From Fulvivirga lutea (GTDB lineage Bacteria > Bacteroidota > Bacteroidia > Cytophagales > Cyclobacteriaceae), in NCBI RefSeq assembly GCF_017068455.1, contig NZ_CP070608.1, positions 3,081,488-3,145,487 on the forward strand: a DNA stretch of 64,000 bases, given 5' to 3'. A model generated the notes under the pieces. The model saw nothing but the letters and a program-made list of their open reading frames with translations. It was not told where the DNA came from and made no database searches. How positions within the stretch are numbered: position 1 is the stretch's first letter; each line of letters starts with the position of its first letter. The position numbers and the translations under genes are program-made. Below are positions 1 through 7,812 of this stretch, one piece after another.

Positions 1-648
1 CTTTGTATTTTCATCTATAGCCTCCACTCCCACTTTATTCAATCTAAGATCAAGTTTACCATCTTCCCTCACTTTGGAAATATATCCTTTCAACTCATCG
101 CCCACTCTTACTGGTTGAAAAAGTTCATTCTTATAGAGTAAACCAGAGTAGCGCTGATTCACTACGCTTTGATAACCCAAATCAGATTCATCAAAAACAA
201 GAATATCCACTGGGTCACCTTCATTCAGTTGACTGGTGTCTTTATCTAAAAACACGTTGAGCTTGCCGACACCTAAAAGCCGGTCCGTTTTATGATCGAG
301 ACAAATTCTAACAACCTGAATATCTCCTATTTCATACCTTCTGGGCTGCTCCTTAATTGGTACAAATAAATCCTTCTCAAGGCCCCAATCCATAAACGCA
401 CCATGTGGAGCTTTATCTTTTACCTGTAATGCTACGAAGTCATTTAGCTTGCCAAATGGCTCCAATGTAGTTGCCAGTAACCTGTCTTCAGAGTCTCTGT
501 GTAGAAAAACACGTATAAAATCACCTACTTTATAACCGTCAGGCACATATTTAATAGGCAACAAAACATCGCCTAAATCTGATTTTAAATACATTCCAAA
601 ATCTACCTCACGCAGTATTTCCAGCTCGTAAAATTCGCCTATTGTCAT
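1..648 (-). CDS. S1 RNA-binding domain protein, CvfB/YitL-like (C-terminal part outside window)
   Basis: Reading leftward from an ATG at 646-648 the frame stays open to the window edge (216 codons), beginning MTIGEFYELEI. It contains repeated beta-barrel S1-like segments, including GAFMDWGLEKDLFVP (typical S1 wording: the domain makes the product 'act on' RNA surfaces) and a later GDELKGYISKVREDGKLDLRL block. Tandem S1 domains of this kind are found in CvfB/YitL proteins, RNA-binding factors that affect virulence-factor expression in Gram-positives; the role in Bacteroidota is not known to me. It is divergent from the hydroxyacyl-CoA dehydrogenase gene starting at 737. The 3' end, where CvfB carries a winged helix, is not visible. 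Confidence 0.85.
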   Translation of the reverse strand, partial: MTIGEFYELEILREVDFGMYLKSDLGDVLLPIKYVPDGYKVGDFIRVFLHRDSEDRLLATTLEPFGKLNDFVALQVKDKAPHGAFMDWGLEKDLFVPIKEQPRRYEIGDIQVVRICLDHKTDRLLGVGKLNVFLDKDTSQLNEGDPVDILVFDESDLGYQSVVNQRYSGLLYKNELFQPVRVGDELKGYISKVREDGKLDLRLNKVGVEAIDENTK

Positions 649-694
649 GGTGGCAATTTACCAACAATTGATATCTATACGCTGCATTTTTTTA

Positions 695-702
695 TATATT
701 TG
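695..702 (+). promoter_or_regulatory. Bacteroidota -7 promoter box for the hydroxyacyl-CoA dehydrogenase gene
   Basis: TATATTTG matches TAnnTTTG exactly and lies 34 bp before the ATG at 737. A TTG at 668-670 could be a distant -33 element, though the spacing is long. It supports the ATG at 737 over upstream in-frame starts, which would lie before the expected transcription start. Confidence 0.6.
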
Positions 703-736
703 CCACCCTCAAAGCGTAAATCAAAATCTTATATCT

Positions 737-1627
737 ATGAAAAATATAGCAGTAATTGGTTCGGGAACAATGGGAAATGGTATAGCACATGTCTTCGCCC
801 AAACCGGTTATAAAGTTTCGTTAATCGACATATCAGCACCGGCTTTAGAAAAAGCTATTGCCACCATTTCTAAAAACCTTGACCGCCAAATTGCCAAAGA
901 GAAAATAACAGAAGCCGATAAGAAAAGCACTTTGGATAACATTACATCCTTCACGGATATGAAAAAGGGTGTTAAAGGGTGCGATCTGGTTGTTGAAGCT
1001 GCTACTGAAAACGTTGACCTGAAACTAAAGATATTCAAAGATCTTGATGAAGCATGCGATGCTAATACTATACTTGCTACAAATACCTCATCGATTTCAA
1101 TAACCAAAATTGCAGCTGTAACCAAAAGAGCTGATAAAGTTATTGGTATGCACTTTATGAACCCTGTACCTGTGATGAAATTGGTAGAGGTAATCAGAGG
1201 TTATAATACGAGCAATGAGGTGACAGAAAAAATCATGTCAATGTCTAAAGACCTAGGCAAAGTTCCTGTAGAAGTAAATGATTACCCGGGATTTGTAGCT
1301 AACCGAATTTTAATGCCTATGATTAATGAAGCTATTTATTCGCTTTATGAAAGTGTGGCTGGCGTTGAAGAGATAGATACAGTAATGAAGTTGGGGATGG
1401 CGCACCCAATGGGACCGCTACAACTAGCAGATTTTATTGGTTTAGATGTATGCCTATCAATACTAAATGTTCTTTACGAGGGCTTTGGAAATCCAAAATA
1501 TGCACCTTGCCCATTATTAGTAAATATGGTCGAGGCTGGTCACAAAGGGGTTAAGTCTGGTAGTGGATTTTATTCCTGGGGACATGGCACTAAAGACCTG
1601 ATAGTAGCAGATCAATTTAAGAAATAA
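737..1627 (+). CDS. 3-hydroxyacyl-CoA (3-hydroxybutyryl-CoA) dehydrogenase
   Basis: A 296-residue NAD-dependent dehydrogenase that interconverts 3-hydroxyacyl-CoA and 3-oxoacyl-CoA, as in fatty acid oxidation or butyrate metabolism. The N-terminus MKNIAVIGSGTMGNGIAHVF holds the Rossmann GxGxxG motif. TNTSS and GMHFMNPVPVMKLVE carry the conserved catalytic Ser/His region, and the C-terminal domain (from about residue 185, PGFVANRI) is the 3HCDH dimerisation domain. Length is normal for the single-function Hbd/PaaH family, so this is not a fused FadB. I chose the ATG at 737; the 30 extra upstream residues do not resemble the family and run past the promoter box. Monocistronic, followed by a terminator. 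Confidence 0.93.
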   Translation: MKNIAVIGSGTMGNGIAHVFAQTGYKVSLIDISAPALEKAIATISKNLDRQIAKEKITEADKKSTLDNITSFTDMKKGVKGCDLVVEAATENVDLKLKIFKDLDEACDANTILATNTSSISITKIAAVTKRADKVIGMHFMNPVPVMKLVEVIRGYNTSNEVTEKIMSMSKDLGKVPVEVNDYPGFVANRILMPMINEAIYSLYESVAGVEEIDTVMKLGMAHPMGPLQLADFIGLDVCLSILNVLYEGFGNPKYAPCPLLVNMVEAGHKGVKSGSGFYSWGHGTKDLIVADQFKK

Positions 1628-1644
1628 TTGCTAATTGATTATAA

Positions 1645-1682
1645 AAAAAGGGTTCTGCATTACTTAATACAGAACCCTTTTT
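1645..1682. terminator. Bidirectional intrinsic terminator
   Basis: GGGTTCTG (1650-1657) pairs perfectly with CAGAACCC (1670-1677), flanked by an A-run on the left and a T-run on the right, so it can end transcription from both the dehydrogenase gene (+) and the TPR lipoprotein gene (-). Confidence 0.9.
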
Positions 1683-1698
1683 ACTTACAGGCAATTGA

Positions 1699-2292
1699 CT
1701 ACCTACAATAGCGTTTTATTAGCTCATCTGCTTTATCTACACCCAATGTCTTTGCCATCCTGAAATCGGCACAAGCTTTGGAATTCTGCTTACCATAAAT
1801 CCTAAGAGAACCCCTTGATAAGTATGCCTCGGCATAATCCTTGTCTACACTAATGGCTGAATTATACGCGGAAAGAGCCTCTTGCAAGTTTCCAAGTTTT
1901 TGATGCGCCTTCCCTTTTAATGTAAAGGCAGTAGAGTTAGTTTCATCAAGTTTTAACACCTTTTCCGCATAGAAAATGGTGTTTTCATAATCATTTAATC
2001 GATAATAATAATCTGACGCTATACTTAAGTGTGCATTTACATTTAAGGGATCCTCTTTGATCACTCGTCTGAAATCTTGCAGGGCTAAAGCATATTTTCC
2101 AAGTTCTTCATATGCTCTACCTCTGTTATAGATCGTCTTTATATCCCTAGGCTCTGTATTTAAGTAAATCGTATAAGATTCAATCGCCTTTTCGTAGTTC
2201 CCTTGATTAAAGTGAACATCACCTTCATTGGAATTTTCATTCTTACAACTCATTGCACTAATCAGTAGTGCTACCACTAATAATCTCTTCAT
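1699..2292 (-). CDS. TPR-repeat lipoprotein
   Basis: A 197-residue protein with a lipoprotein signal: MKRLLVVALLISAMSC, lipobox cysteine at residue 16. Behind it lie about five tetratricopeptide repeats (NQGNYEKAIESYTIYL, ELGKYALALQDFRRVI, RLNDYENTIFYAEKVL, KLGNLQEALSAYNSAI, then a degenerate SKACADFRMAK repeat). TPRs mediate protein-protein contacts; the partner is unknown. I prefer the ATG at 2292 because it starts directly at the signal peptide; an upstream in-frame ATG at 2349 would add 19 residues with no signal character. Last gene of a minus-strand run that includes the alpha/beta hydrolase and DUF3108 genes. Confidence 0.85.
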   Translation of the reverse strand: MKRLLVVALLISAMSCKNENSNEGDVHFNQGNYEKAIESYTIYLNTEPRDIKTIYNRGRAYEELGKYALALQDFRRVIKEDPLNVNAHLSIASDYYYRLNDYENTIFYAEKVLKLDETNSTAFTLKGKAHQKLGNLQEALSAYNSAISVDKDYAEAYLSRGSLRIYGKQNSKACADFRMAKTLGVDKADELIKRYCR

Positions 2293-2367
2293 GTCGATAA
2301 ATACTATAAAAATTAAGCCGTACCACTCGGATACAGCTTTGAGGTGCAAAGGTAAAGAATAATTAAT

Positions 2368-3111
2368 TTAAATGGACGCCAGAAATGATTTAACCGCCTT
2401 CCAATAGTCTTTAGAATCAGAAAACTTTGACCATAACGCCTTTGATCCGTGATTACCGGCCGTATCAGGTAAATAATACGATTTACGATCTTCGTTAATC
2501 GATACATAAATACCCCACCAACTACCTTTTTCAGACCGGGCTGATGTAATGAAAACAGGCACTTCTATATTCGTAGCATCTGAAGTAACAAAGTCCCTTG
2601 GCTTACCCTGATTTACGAAATACTCGGCTGGTGAAAATGCTAAAACTGCATTTACATCTGCCATTGAACCTGCCAATTTTAACGCCAGAGCGGAAGAATA
2701 GGAACTTCCCCAAATAATGACTTTATCGGATGTTAAATTTTGCTTTGCATATTTAATGGCTGCACGCATGTCAGGCAAAGCATCTACATACTGTGTAGAT
2801 TTCATAGCCTTGGATGCATTGATTTTTGTAAGGTTAGTTACATTGTTCACCGCGCCACCAGATCTTAAATCAACAGCCAGACAATTATAGCCCAATGCAT
2901 TTAATTCTGGAGCTATTTCGACATATTCACCTCTGCTCCAATTCGCCTGATGGAATAAAATGATTAATGGAGCGGTGTCTGGATGAGCCATATATAAATC
3001 AGCTGAAATCTTGACTCCGTCCTCAGAAGGAAATTCAATTAATTCTTCAGCAATTACATTCGAAGCACTATAAACTAATGAACAAGCTATTAAAATTGTA
3101 GACTTTAACAT
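2368..3111 (-). CDS. secreted alpha/beta hydrolase (dienelactone hydrolase-like)
   Basis: A 247-residue protein with an N-terminal signal peptide (about residues 1-21, ending near VIAEEL). The alpha/beta hydrolase fold is shown by LIILFHQANWSRGEY (oxyanion region), YNCLAVDLRSGG and the nucleophile elbow IWGSSYSSA (GxSxxS, serine nucleophile). A late NHGSKALW supplies the likely catalytic histidine, and PVFITSARSEKGSWW precedes it where the acid is expected. Substrate cannot be read from the sequence. The gene follows a terminator (3128-3155) that separates it from the DUF3108 gene upstream, so it probably has its own promoter. Confidence 0.85.
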   Translation of the reverse strand: MLKSTILIACSLVYSASNVIAEELIEFPSEDGVKISADLYMAHPDTAPLIILFHQANWSRGEYVEIAPELNALGYNCLAVDLRSGGAVNNVTNLTKINASKAMKSTQYVDALPDMRAAIKYAKQNLTSDKVIIWGSSYSSALALKLAGSMADVNAVLAFSPAEYFVNQGKPRDFVTSDATNIEVPVFITSARSEKGSWWGIYVSINEDRKSYYLPDTAGNHGSKALWSKFSDSKDYWKAVKSFLASI

Positions 3112-3127
3112 TCAACTAAGGTAACCC

Positions 3128-3155
3128 AAAAAATAAGGCCACTGAAATGTGGCCT
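3128..3155 (-). terminator. Intrinsic terminator after the DUF3108 gene
   Basis: On the minus strand AGGCCAC (3155-3149) pairs with GTGGCCT (3142-3136) around a 6-nt loop, followed by a T-rich run (3134-3128). It sits 18 bp after the DUF3108 stop codon. Confidence 0.75.
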
Positions 3156-3172
3156 GTTTCTTTATTATTAAG

Positions 3173-3991
3173 TTATTTTATTTTGCTCGTTACCGGATGT
3201 TTGGTTTGGGTATAATCTGAAAGTTCTACACTCACGTTTCCAATAAACATCTTAGCCTGAATTTTTAAAGGTAATTTATTCTTATCATCAGTAACCCAGG
3301 CAACTATTGAGTCCTCACCATCGAATAACTCATTTTCAGGTATCACAGGAGCTAATTTGATCGCATTAAACTTTCCAGCTTTAGTTTTTACTTTATCTCT
3401 CCCTCTATAAATTAACTCCAGATCGTAAAAGCTATCTTCAAAGAACCCGTTGATCATGAACTTGTCTCCAACTTTCATTTTGGAAAAATCAACAGTTCTA
3501 AGATACATCGCCCCTGCCATCATGTCTCGCACTCCATCAGGCGCCACATAAACCTTGGGTTCTTTAAACTTGCCTGTTTTCTTATCAGCAACCTTTGCCT
3601 CAATCAAATTAACGCGATGATCAAAGCGAACAACTTCATCTTTCTTATAATTGCCTTCTCTAATCTTTCGATATGAAATATGTGGTATTAAAGCAGCAGA
3701 ATCTACATAAGCACCCCAGTGGTCGTCTACGTTAGCCACCCAATCCACCATACCACTAGTACGACCATATACATCAATTTTATAACAAGGTCTGTGATTT
3801 ACTTTATAAGACTTTGGGTCAATGACCATCTCCGCTTCACCTATCGAGAAGATTCCAAAGTTTACTTTGAACTCCAATCTTTCCCCGCGCTGAAAATTAT
3901 CATAATCGATAGGAATATAGCTGGGTTCATCTTTTGTGATAAATGAACCACATAGTAAGAATAAAGCTGAGAAGTAGATAAATCGTTTCAT
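3173..3991 (-). CDS. DUF3108 domain-containing exported protein
   Basis: A 272-residue protein from the ATG at 3991, where MKRFIYFSALFLLCGSF is a signal peptide; an in-frame ATG 33 bp upstream is less likely because it would put polar residues before the signal. The rest matches DUF3108: a FQRGERLEFKVNFGIFSIGEA opening, a VDDHWGAYVD segment, DGVRDMMAGAMYLR, and a closing LPLKIQAKMFIGNVSVEL beta region. DUF3108 proteins are envelope proteins of unknown function, common in Bacteroidota. The gene lies 54 bp downstream of dapD on the same strand and is followed by a terminator, so it is probably co-transcribed with dapD. Confidence 0.85.
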   Translation of the reverse strand: MKRFIYFSALFLLCGSFITKDEPSYIPIDYDNFQRGERLEFKVNFGIFSIGEAEMVIDPKSYKVNHRPCYKIDVYGRTSGMVDWVANVDDHWGAYVDSAALIPHISYRKIREGNYKKDEVVRFDHRVNLIEAKVADKKTGKFKEPKVYVAPDGVRDMMAGAMYLRTVDFSKMKVGDKFMINGFFEDSFYDLELIYRGRDKVKTKAGKFNAIKLAPVIPENELFDGEDSIVAWVTDDKNKLPLKIQAKMFIGNVSVELSDYTQTKHPVTSKIK

Positions 3992-4045
3992 AATTGATAA
4001 CCTGTTGGTTAATACTGGTATCATTTACAAAGTAAGTGCCAAAGT

Positions 4046-4858
4046 TTAAACGGCTACATCATTTTCTCTTAATGCGTTATTTAAAGAGGTTTTCTTATCC
4101 GTGCTTTCTTTTCTTTTGCCAATAATGAGCGCACAAGGAACCTGATATTCGCCAGCATTAAATTTCTTTGTATAAGAACCAGGAATAACCACAGATCGTT
4201 CAGGCACATACCCTCTTGTTTCTTTTGGAGTATCGCCAGTTACATCAATAATTTTAGAGGAAGCAGTGAGTGTAACATTGGCTCCTAATACGGCCTCTTT
4301 ACCAATTCGAACTCCTTCCACAATGATACATCTCGATCCTATAAAAGCATTATCCTCAATAATAACCGGTGAAGCCTGAACAGGCTCTAAAACGCCACCA
4401 ATACCAACACCTCCACTTAAATGAACATTCTTGCCTATTTGAGCACAACTACCAACGGTAGCCCAGGTATCTACCATCGTGCCTTCATCTACATAGGCAC
4501 CAATATTTACGTACGATGGCATAAGAATTACACCTTTATTGACGAATGAGCCATATCTGGCAATGGCATGCGGAACAACCCTAACACCAAGTTTGGCATA
4601 ATTGCTTTTCAATTTTATTTTATCATGAAATTCAAACGGACCAACCTCAATGGTTTCCATTTCACGTAGAGGGAAGTAAAGTATCACTGCTTTTTTAACC
4701 CATTCATTAACTTTCCACCCTAAAGTATCAGGCTCAGCTACACGAATAACGCCCTTATCCAGATCTTCTACAGTTGATTTAATCGCAATCTGTACTTCTT
4801 TATCTTTTAATAAGGAACGATCATCCCAGGCATTTTCAATTAACTCTTTTAATTCCAT
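4046..4858 (-). CDS. dapD: 2,3,4,5-tetrahydropyridine-2,6-dicarboxylate N-succinyltransferase
   Basis: A 270-residue cytoplasmic enzyme of lysine and meso-diaminopimelate synthesis; it succinylates tetrahydrodipicolinate using succinyl-CoA. The sequence shows the left-handed beta-helix hexapeptide repeats (GVILMPSYVNIGAYVDEGTM, WATVGSCAQIGKNVHLSGGV, AFIGSRCIIVEGVRIGKEAVLGANV), and the well conserved GGVLEPVQASPVIIED segment that marks DapD. Length matches the family (about 270). Its start codon is only 27 bp from the divergent glycosyltransferase start, so the two promoters must overlap coding sequence or each other. Confidence 0.96.
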   Translation of the reverse strand: MELKELIENAWDDRSLLKDKEVQIAIKSTVEDLDKGVIRVAEPDTLGWKVNEWVKKAVILYFPLREMETIEVGPFEFHDKIKLKSNYAKLGVRVVPHAIARYGSFVNKGVILMPSYVNIGAYVDEGTMVDTWATVGSCAQIGKNVHLSGGVGIGGVLEPVQASPVIIEDNAFIGSRCIIVEGVRIGKEAVLGANVTLTASSKIIDVTGDTPKETRGYVPERSVVIPGSYTKKFNAGEYQVPCALIIGKRKESTDKKTSLNNALRENDVAV

Positions 4859-4885
4859 TTAACCCTATATTTACTATTATTACTT

Positions 4886-5995
4886 ATGCAGCTGCCAAAA
4901 CTCGTTATAGCTTCCATTCTAAAACCAGTAGACGATACGCGTATGTACGAGAAGTTTGGTGTTTCAATCAGCCAAACTGACAAATATGAAGTTAATATCA
5001 TAGGGTTTTCATCAAAAAAAAGACCTGATAATAAGAATATTAAGTTTCATCCAATATTTGATTTCAACAGAATAAGCCTGGGCAGAATAGTTGCACCACT
5101 TCGTTACCTTATACAACTATTCAAAATACAACCTAAGATCATAATCATTACAACACATGAGCTCATATGGGCATCATTGGTTTATAAAGCATTTAAACCG
5201 TGTCGCATAATTTACGATTTGCGAGAAAATTATTATCTCAATATTAGGCACACCAATGCATTCCCACCTTTAATCAAAAACGTTATTGCCAGTTATGTAC
5301 GATCAAAAGAAAAGGTGTCCGCAGGAAGTATCGATCATTTTATACTAGCAGAAAAATGCTACGCTCAAGAGCTACCATTTCTTAAAAACAAGTACACCGT
5401 TATTGAGAACAAAAGCACAAAATTTCGCATACGTGAACAAACTAAAAAGATGGTCAACGAAGGCGAAATCACTTTACTATTTTCAGGAACAATTGCTGAA
5501 TCAACTGGTGTATTTGATGTCATTAATCTCGCTAAAAATCTGCATCAAATTGATAACAAAATCCGACTAAAAATTATAGGTAAGGCATCACAAAAATCTA
5601 CACTTTATTCGATCCAAAATCTGATAAATAAACAGTCATTTATCACTCTCGTTGGAGGCGATAAATTAGTACCGCATAAAGAGATTTTGAATGCCATTTT
5701 AAGTAGTGATTTTGGAGTCATTTACTACCCACCGAATGTCGCTTATGACCGCTGCATTCCTACCAAACTTTATGAGTATTTGCACGCTAATCTTCCAATA
5801 CTAACAGACCATAAACCTGTAATCAAAAGTATTACTGATGAGTACAACGCTGCCATTCATATAGACTTTTCTAACTATGATGCGCCAGACCTACTTAAGC
5901 AAATGTACCACACCCAATTTTATCAAAAATTGCCTAAATCCGAGGTATTATGGGATCATGAAGCTTCAAAATTAATTGAAATAATAAGTACTTAA
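4886..5995 (+). CDS. GT-B fold glycosyltransferase (GT4-like)
   Basis: A 369-residue protein with two Rossmann-like halves. The C-terminal half has the GT4 features: LLFSGTIAESTGVFDVINLAK, IRLKIIGKASQ, and the donor-site region GVIYYPPNVAYDRCIPTKLYEYLHANLPI, where the P-TKLYEY wording corresponds to the conserved E/KLFEY motif. It would transfer a sugar from a nucleotide donor to an acceptor that cannot be identified. No membrane segment or signal peptide is evident, so it is probably cytoplasmic. It stands alone between dapD (divergent) and the metal-regulator gene. Confidence 0.82.
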   Translation: MQLPKLVIASILKPVDDTRMYEKFGVSISQTDKYEVNIIGFSSKKRPDNKNIKFHPIFDFNRISLGRIVAPLRYLIQLFKIQPKIIIITTHELIWASLVYKAFKPCRIIYDLRENYYLNIRHTNAFPPLIKNVIASYVRSKEKVSAGSIDHFILAEKCYAQELPFLKNKYTVIENKSTKFRIREQTKKMVNEGEITLLFSGTIAESTGVFDVINLAKNLHQIDNKIRLKIIGKASQKSTLYSIQNLINKQSFITLVGGDKLVPHKEILNAILSSDFGVIYYPPNVAYDRCIPTKLYEYLHANLPILTDHKPVIKSITDEYNAAIHIDFSNYDAPDLLKQMYHTQFYQKLPKSEVLWDHEASKLIEIIST

Positions 5996-6220
5996 TCATC
6001 TATTTATCAATTAGTTATGATATTATATATTAACAAATACTGCAATATTGTTTTCTAGTAGAATTTGAACATTTAGAGCTTAATTTCACTAAAAATTGTA
6101 CTGCTAAGTCAAATAGCAGAAGCTTTTAAGAGTAACGCAAACTTTTTCAATTTACAAAAACTGCCCTAATACTATTCTGGCATATTATTTAGTTAAATTT
6201 AATTAATAATGAAAATTATT

Positions 6221-6236
6221 TTTAGATATGCCTAAA
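6221..6236. promoter_or_regulatory. Probable DtxR/MntR operator
   Basis: TTTAGATATGCCTAAA is an interrupted palindrome with 5-bp arms TTTAG/CTAAA, resembling DtxR-family boxes of the TTAGG...CCTAA kind. It ends 5 bp before the -7 box (6242-6249), where bound repressor would block RNA polymerase. The downstream operon begins with a DtxR/MntR-family gene, which suggests autoregulation; binding is inferred. Confidence 0.6.
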
Positions 6237-6241
6237 TATCA

Positions 6242-6249
6242 TACTTTTG
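6242..6249 (+). promoter_or_regulatory. -7 box of the metal uptake operon promoter
   Basis: TACTTTTG fits TAnnTTTG exactly. Transcription would start near 6256, giving a leader of about 10 nt before the ATG at 6266. Confidence 0.65.
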
Positions 6250-6265
6250 TAAATATTTAAAGATT

Positions 6266-6922
6266 ATGCTGAGTTACGCTGAAGAAAATTATCTCAAAGC
6301 CATTTATCATATCTCGCAAGAAACTGGCGAATCGGTTTCTACTAATGCCATCGCTGACAGCCTGAATACGAAGGCTGCTTCCGTTACCGACATGATAAAA
6401 AAGCTATCAAAAAAAGGGGTTCTCTCCTATCAGAAATATCATGGTGTAACCGTTTCAGATAAGGGTAAAAAAGCTGCCCTGCAAGTCATAAGAAAGCACC
6501 GGCTTTGGGAGACATTTTTAGTCGAGAAATTGAAGTTCAATTGGGATGAAGTTCATGAAGTTGCCGAGCAGTTAGAACACATTAATTCTTCGCTTTTAAT
6601 TAAGCGTTTAGATGAGTTTCTAGCCTACCCAAAATACGACCCACACGGAGATCCGATACCAGATGAAAATGGAGAGTTTAAGGCCAAGCCACAAGTAGGT
6701 TTAGCCGAACTAAATATGGGAGATGTCGGCATCATTGTTTCGGTAAAAGATTCCAATAATTCTTTCCTTCAATACCTAGATAAGATAGGCATTTATCTCG
6801 GAGCTAAAGTGAAGGTTCTTGACAAAGTGGAGTTTGATGGTTCCAGCGAAATTCAAATAGATAATAAAAAAATAGTGTTCATTTCTAAAGAGGTAGCTGA
6901 CAATATATGGGTTACAGATTAA
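6266..6922 (+). CDS. mntR: DtxR/MntR-family metal-dependent transcriptional regulator
   Basis: A 218-residue repressor expected to sense Mn2+ (or Fe2+) and shut off the transporter genes behind it. Domains in order: winged helix-turn-helix (about 1-65, TNAIADSLNTKAASVTDMIKKL), metal-binding dimerisation domain (about 70-125) and a C-terminal FeoA/SH3-like domain (about 145-218). Ligand positions are visible: H78, E82, H97, E101, E104, H105. E101 stands where iron-sensing DtxR/IdeR have Cys102, favouring Mn; N8 replaces the usual Met10/Asp8 ligand. Its 3' end overlaps the binding-protein gene by 16 bp. A candidate operator precedes it. Confidence 0.9.
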   Translation: MLSYAEENYLKAIYHISQETGESVSTNAIADSLNTKAASVTDMIKKLSKKGVLSYQKYHGVTVSDKGKKAALQVIRKHRLWETFLVEKLKFNWDEVHEVAEQLEHINSSLLIKRLDEFLAYPKYDPHGDPIPDENGEFKAKPQVGLAELNMGDVGIIVSVKDSNNSFLQYLDKIGIYLGAKVKVLDKVEFDGSSEIQIDNKKIVFISKEVADNIWVTD

Positions 6923-7812
6923 TTATACTTTTCATCGTACTAATGGCGGCATGTAAGCCAACAGATAAGGAAGAAGGCAAACTGCAAATTGTGACTACTA
7001 CAGGAATGATTGCCGATGCAGTAAAGAACATAGTTGGTGAAACAGCGGATGTAGAAGCTCTAATGGGCCCAGGTGTTGATCCTCATTTGTATAAGGCAAC
7101 GCAAGGTGATTTACAAAGGCTCACTCGGGCAGATATCATTTTTTATAACGGGTTGCACCTGGAAGGCAAAATGGGTGAAGTATTGGAAAAACTTAGTCGG
7201 CAAAGGCCTGTAATTGCAGTGGCAGCCGAGATTGATACTACCCTCCTTTTCAGAGTGCCGCAGTTCAATAATAATTATGACCCACACATTTGGTTTGATG
7301 TTTCATTATGGTCAACGGCCGTTAAACACATTACTAAATCAATGATAGAGCAGCAACCACAAAATGAAAACCTCTATAAAACCAACGAAGCAGCTTACAT
7401 CAATAAACTAGACTCGCTACACAAAATGGTTACCGAAGAAATGGCCAGTATCCCTCCTATGCAGCGTGTTTTGATTACGGCACACGATGCTTTTGGGTAC
7501 TTTGGGAAAGCTTATGATATCGAAGTAAAGGGGCTGCAAGGTATCTCAACTATTTCAGAATACGGCTTGAGAGATGTATCTGACCTGGTAGATTTCATAA
7601 TCGAAAGAAAAATAAAAGCTGTTTTTGTAGAGACTTCAGTATCTGAAAAAGCCATTAATGCCGTAGTACAGGGCTGTAAAGAAAGTGGCTTTGATGTTCA
7701 GATAGGTGGAAATCTCTATTCTGACGCTATGGGTCCGGCAGGTACTCCCGAAGGCACTTACATAGGCATGGTAAAAGCAAATGTTTCAACAATAGTAAAT
7801 GCATTAAAATAA
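6907..7812 (+). CDS. Metal ABC transporter substrate-binding lipoprotein (TroA/ZnuA cluster A-I)
   Basis: A 301-residue lipoprotein (lipobox MAAC, Cys16) that captures Mn2+ or Zn2+ in the periplasm and hands it to the permeases. Four expected metal ligands are present: H60 (DPHLY), H127 (DPHIW), H193 (TAHDAFGYF) and D273 (LYSDAMG). The H-H-H-D set and KGLQGISTISE wording are like Treponema TroA, which binds Zn and Mn; the His-rich loop of dedicated ZnuA proteins is absent. The start overlaps the end of the regulator gene by 16 bp, and the stop codon overlaps the ATPase start, so the genes are translationally linked. Confidence 0.92.
   Translation: MGYRLIILFIVLMAACKPTDKEEGKLQIVTTTGMIADAVKNIVGETADVEALMGPGVDPHLYKATQGDLQRLTRADIIFYNGLHLEGKMGEVLEKLSRQRPVIAVAAEIDTTLLFRVPQFNNNYDPHIWFDVSLWSTAVKHITKSMIEQQPQNENLYKTNEAAYINKLDSLHKMVTEEMASIPPMQRVLITAHDAFGYFGKAYDIEVKGLQGISTISEYGLRDVSDLVDFIIERKIKAVFVETSVSEKAINAVVQGCKESGFDVQIGGNLYSDAMGPAGTPEGTYIGMVKANVSTIVNALK

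Noticed and set aside
647-736. Longer start for the hydroxyacyl-CoA dehydrogenase
   Set aside because: The extra 30 residues do not match the family and the predicted promoter box (695-702) lies inside them.
4859-4885. Dedicated promoters between dapD and the glycosyltransferase
   Set aside because: Only 27 bp separate the starts and no TAnnTTTG box was found there on either strand.
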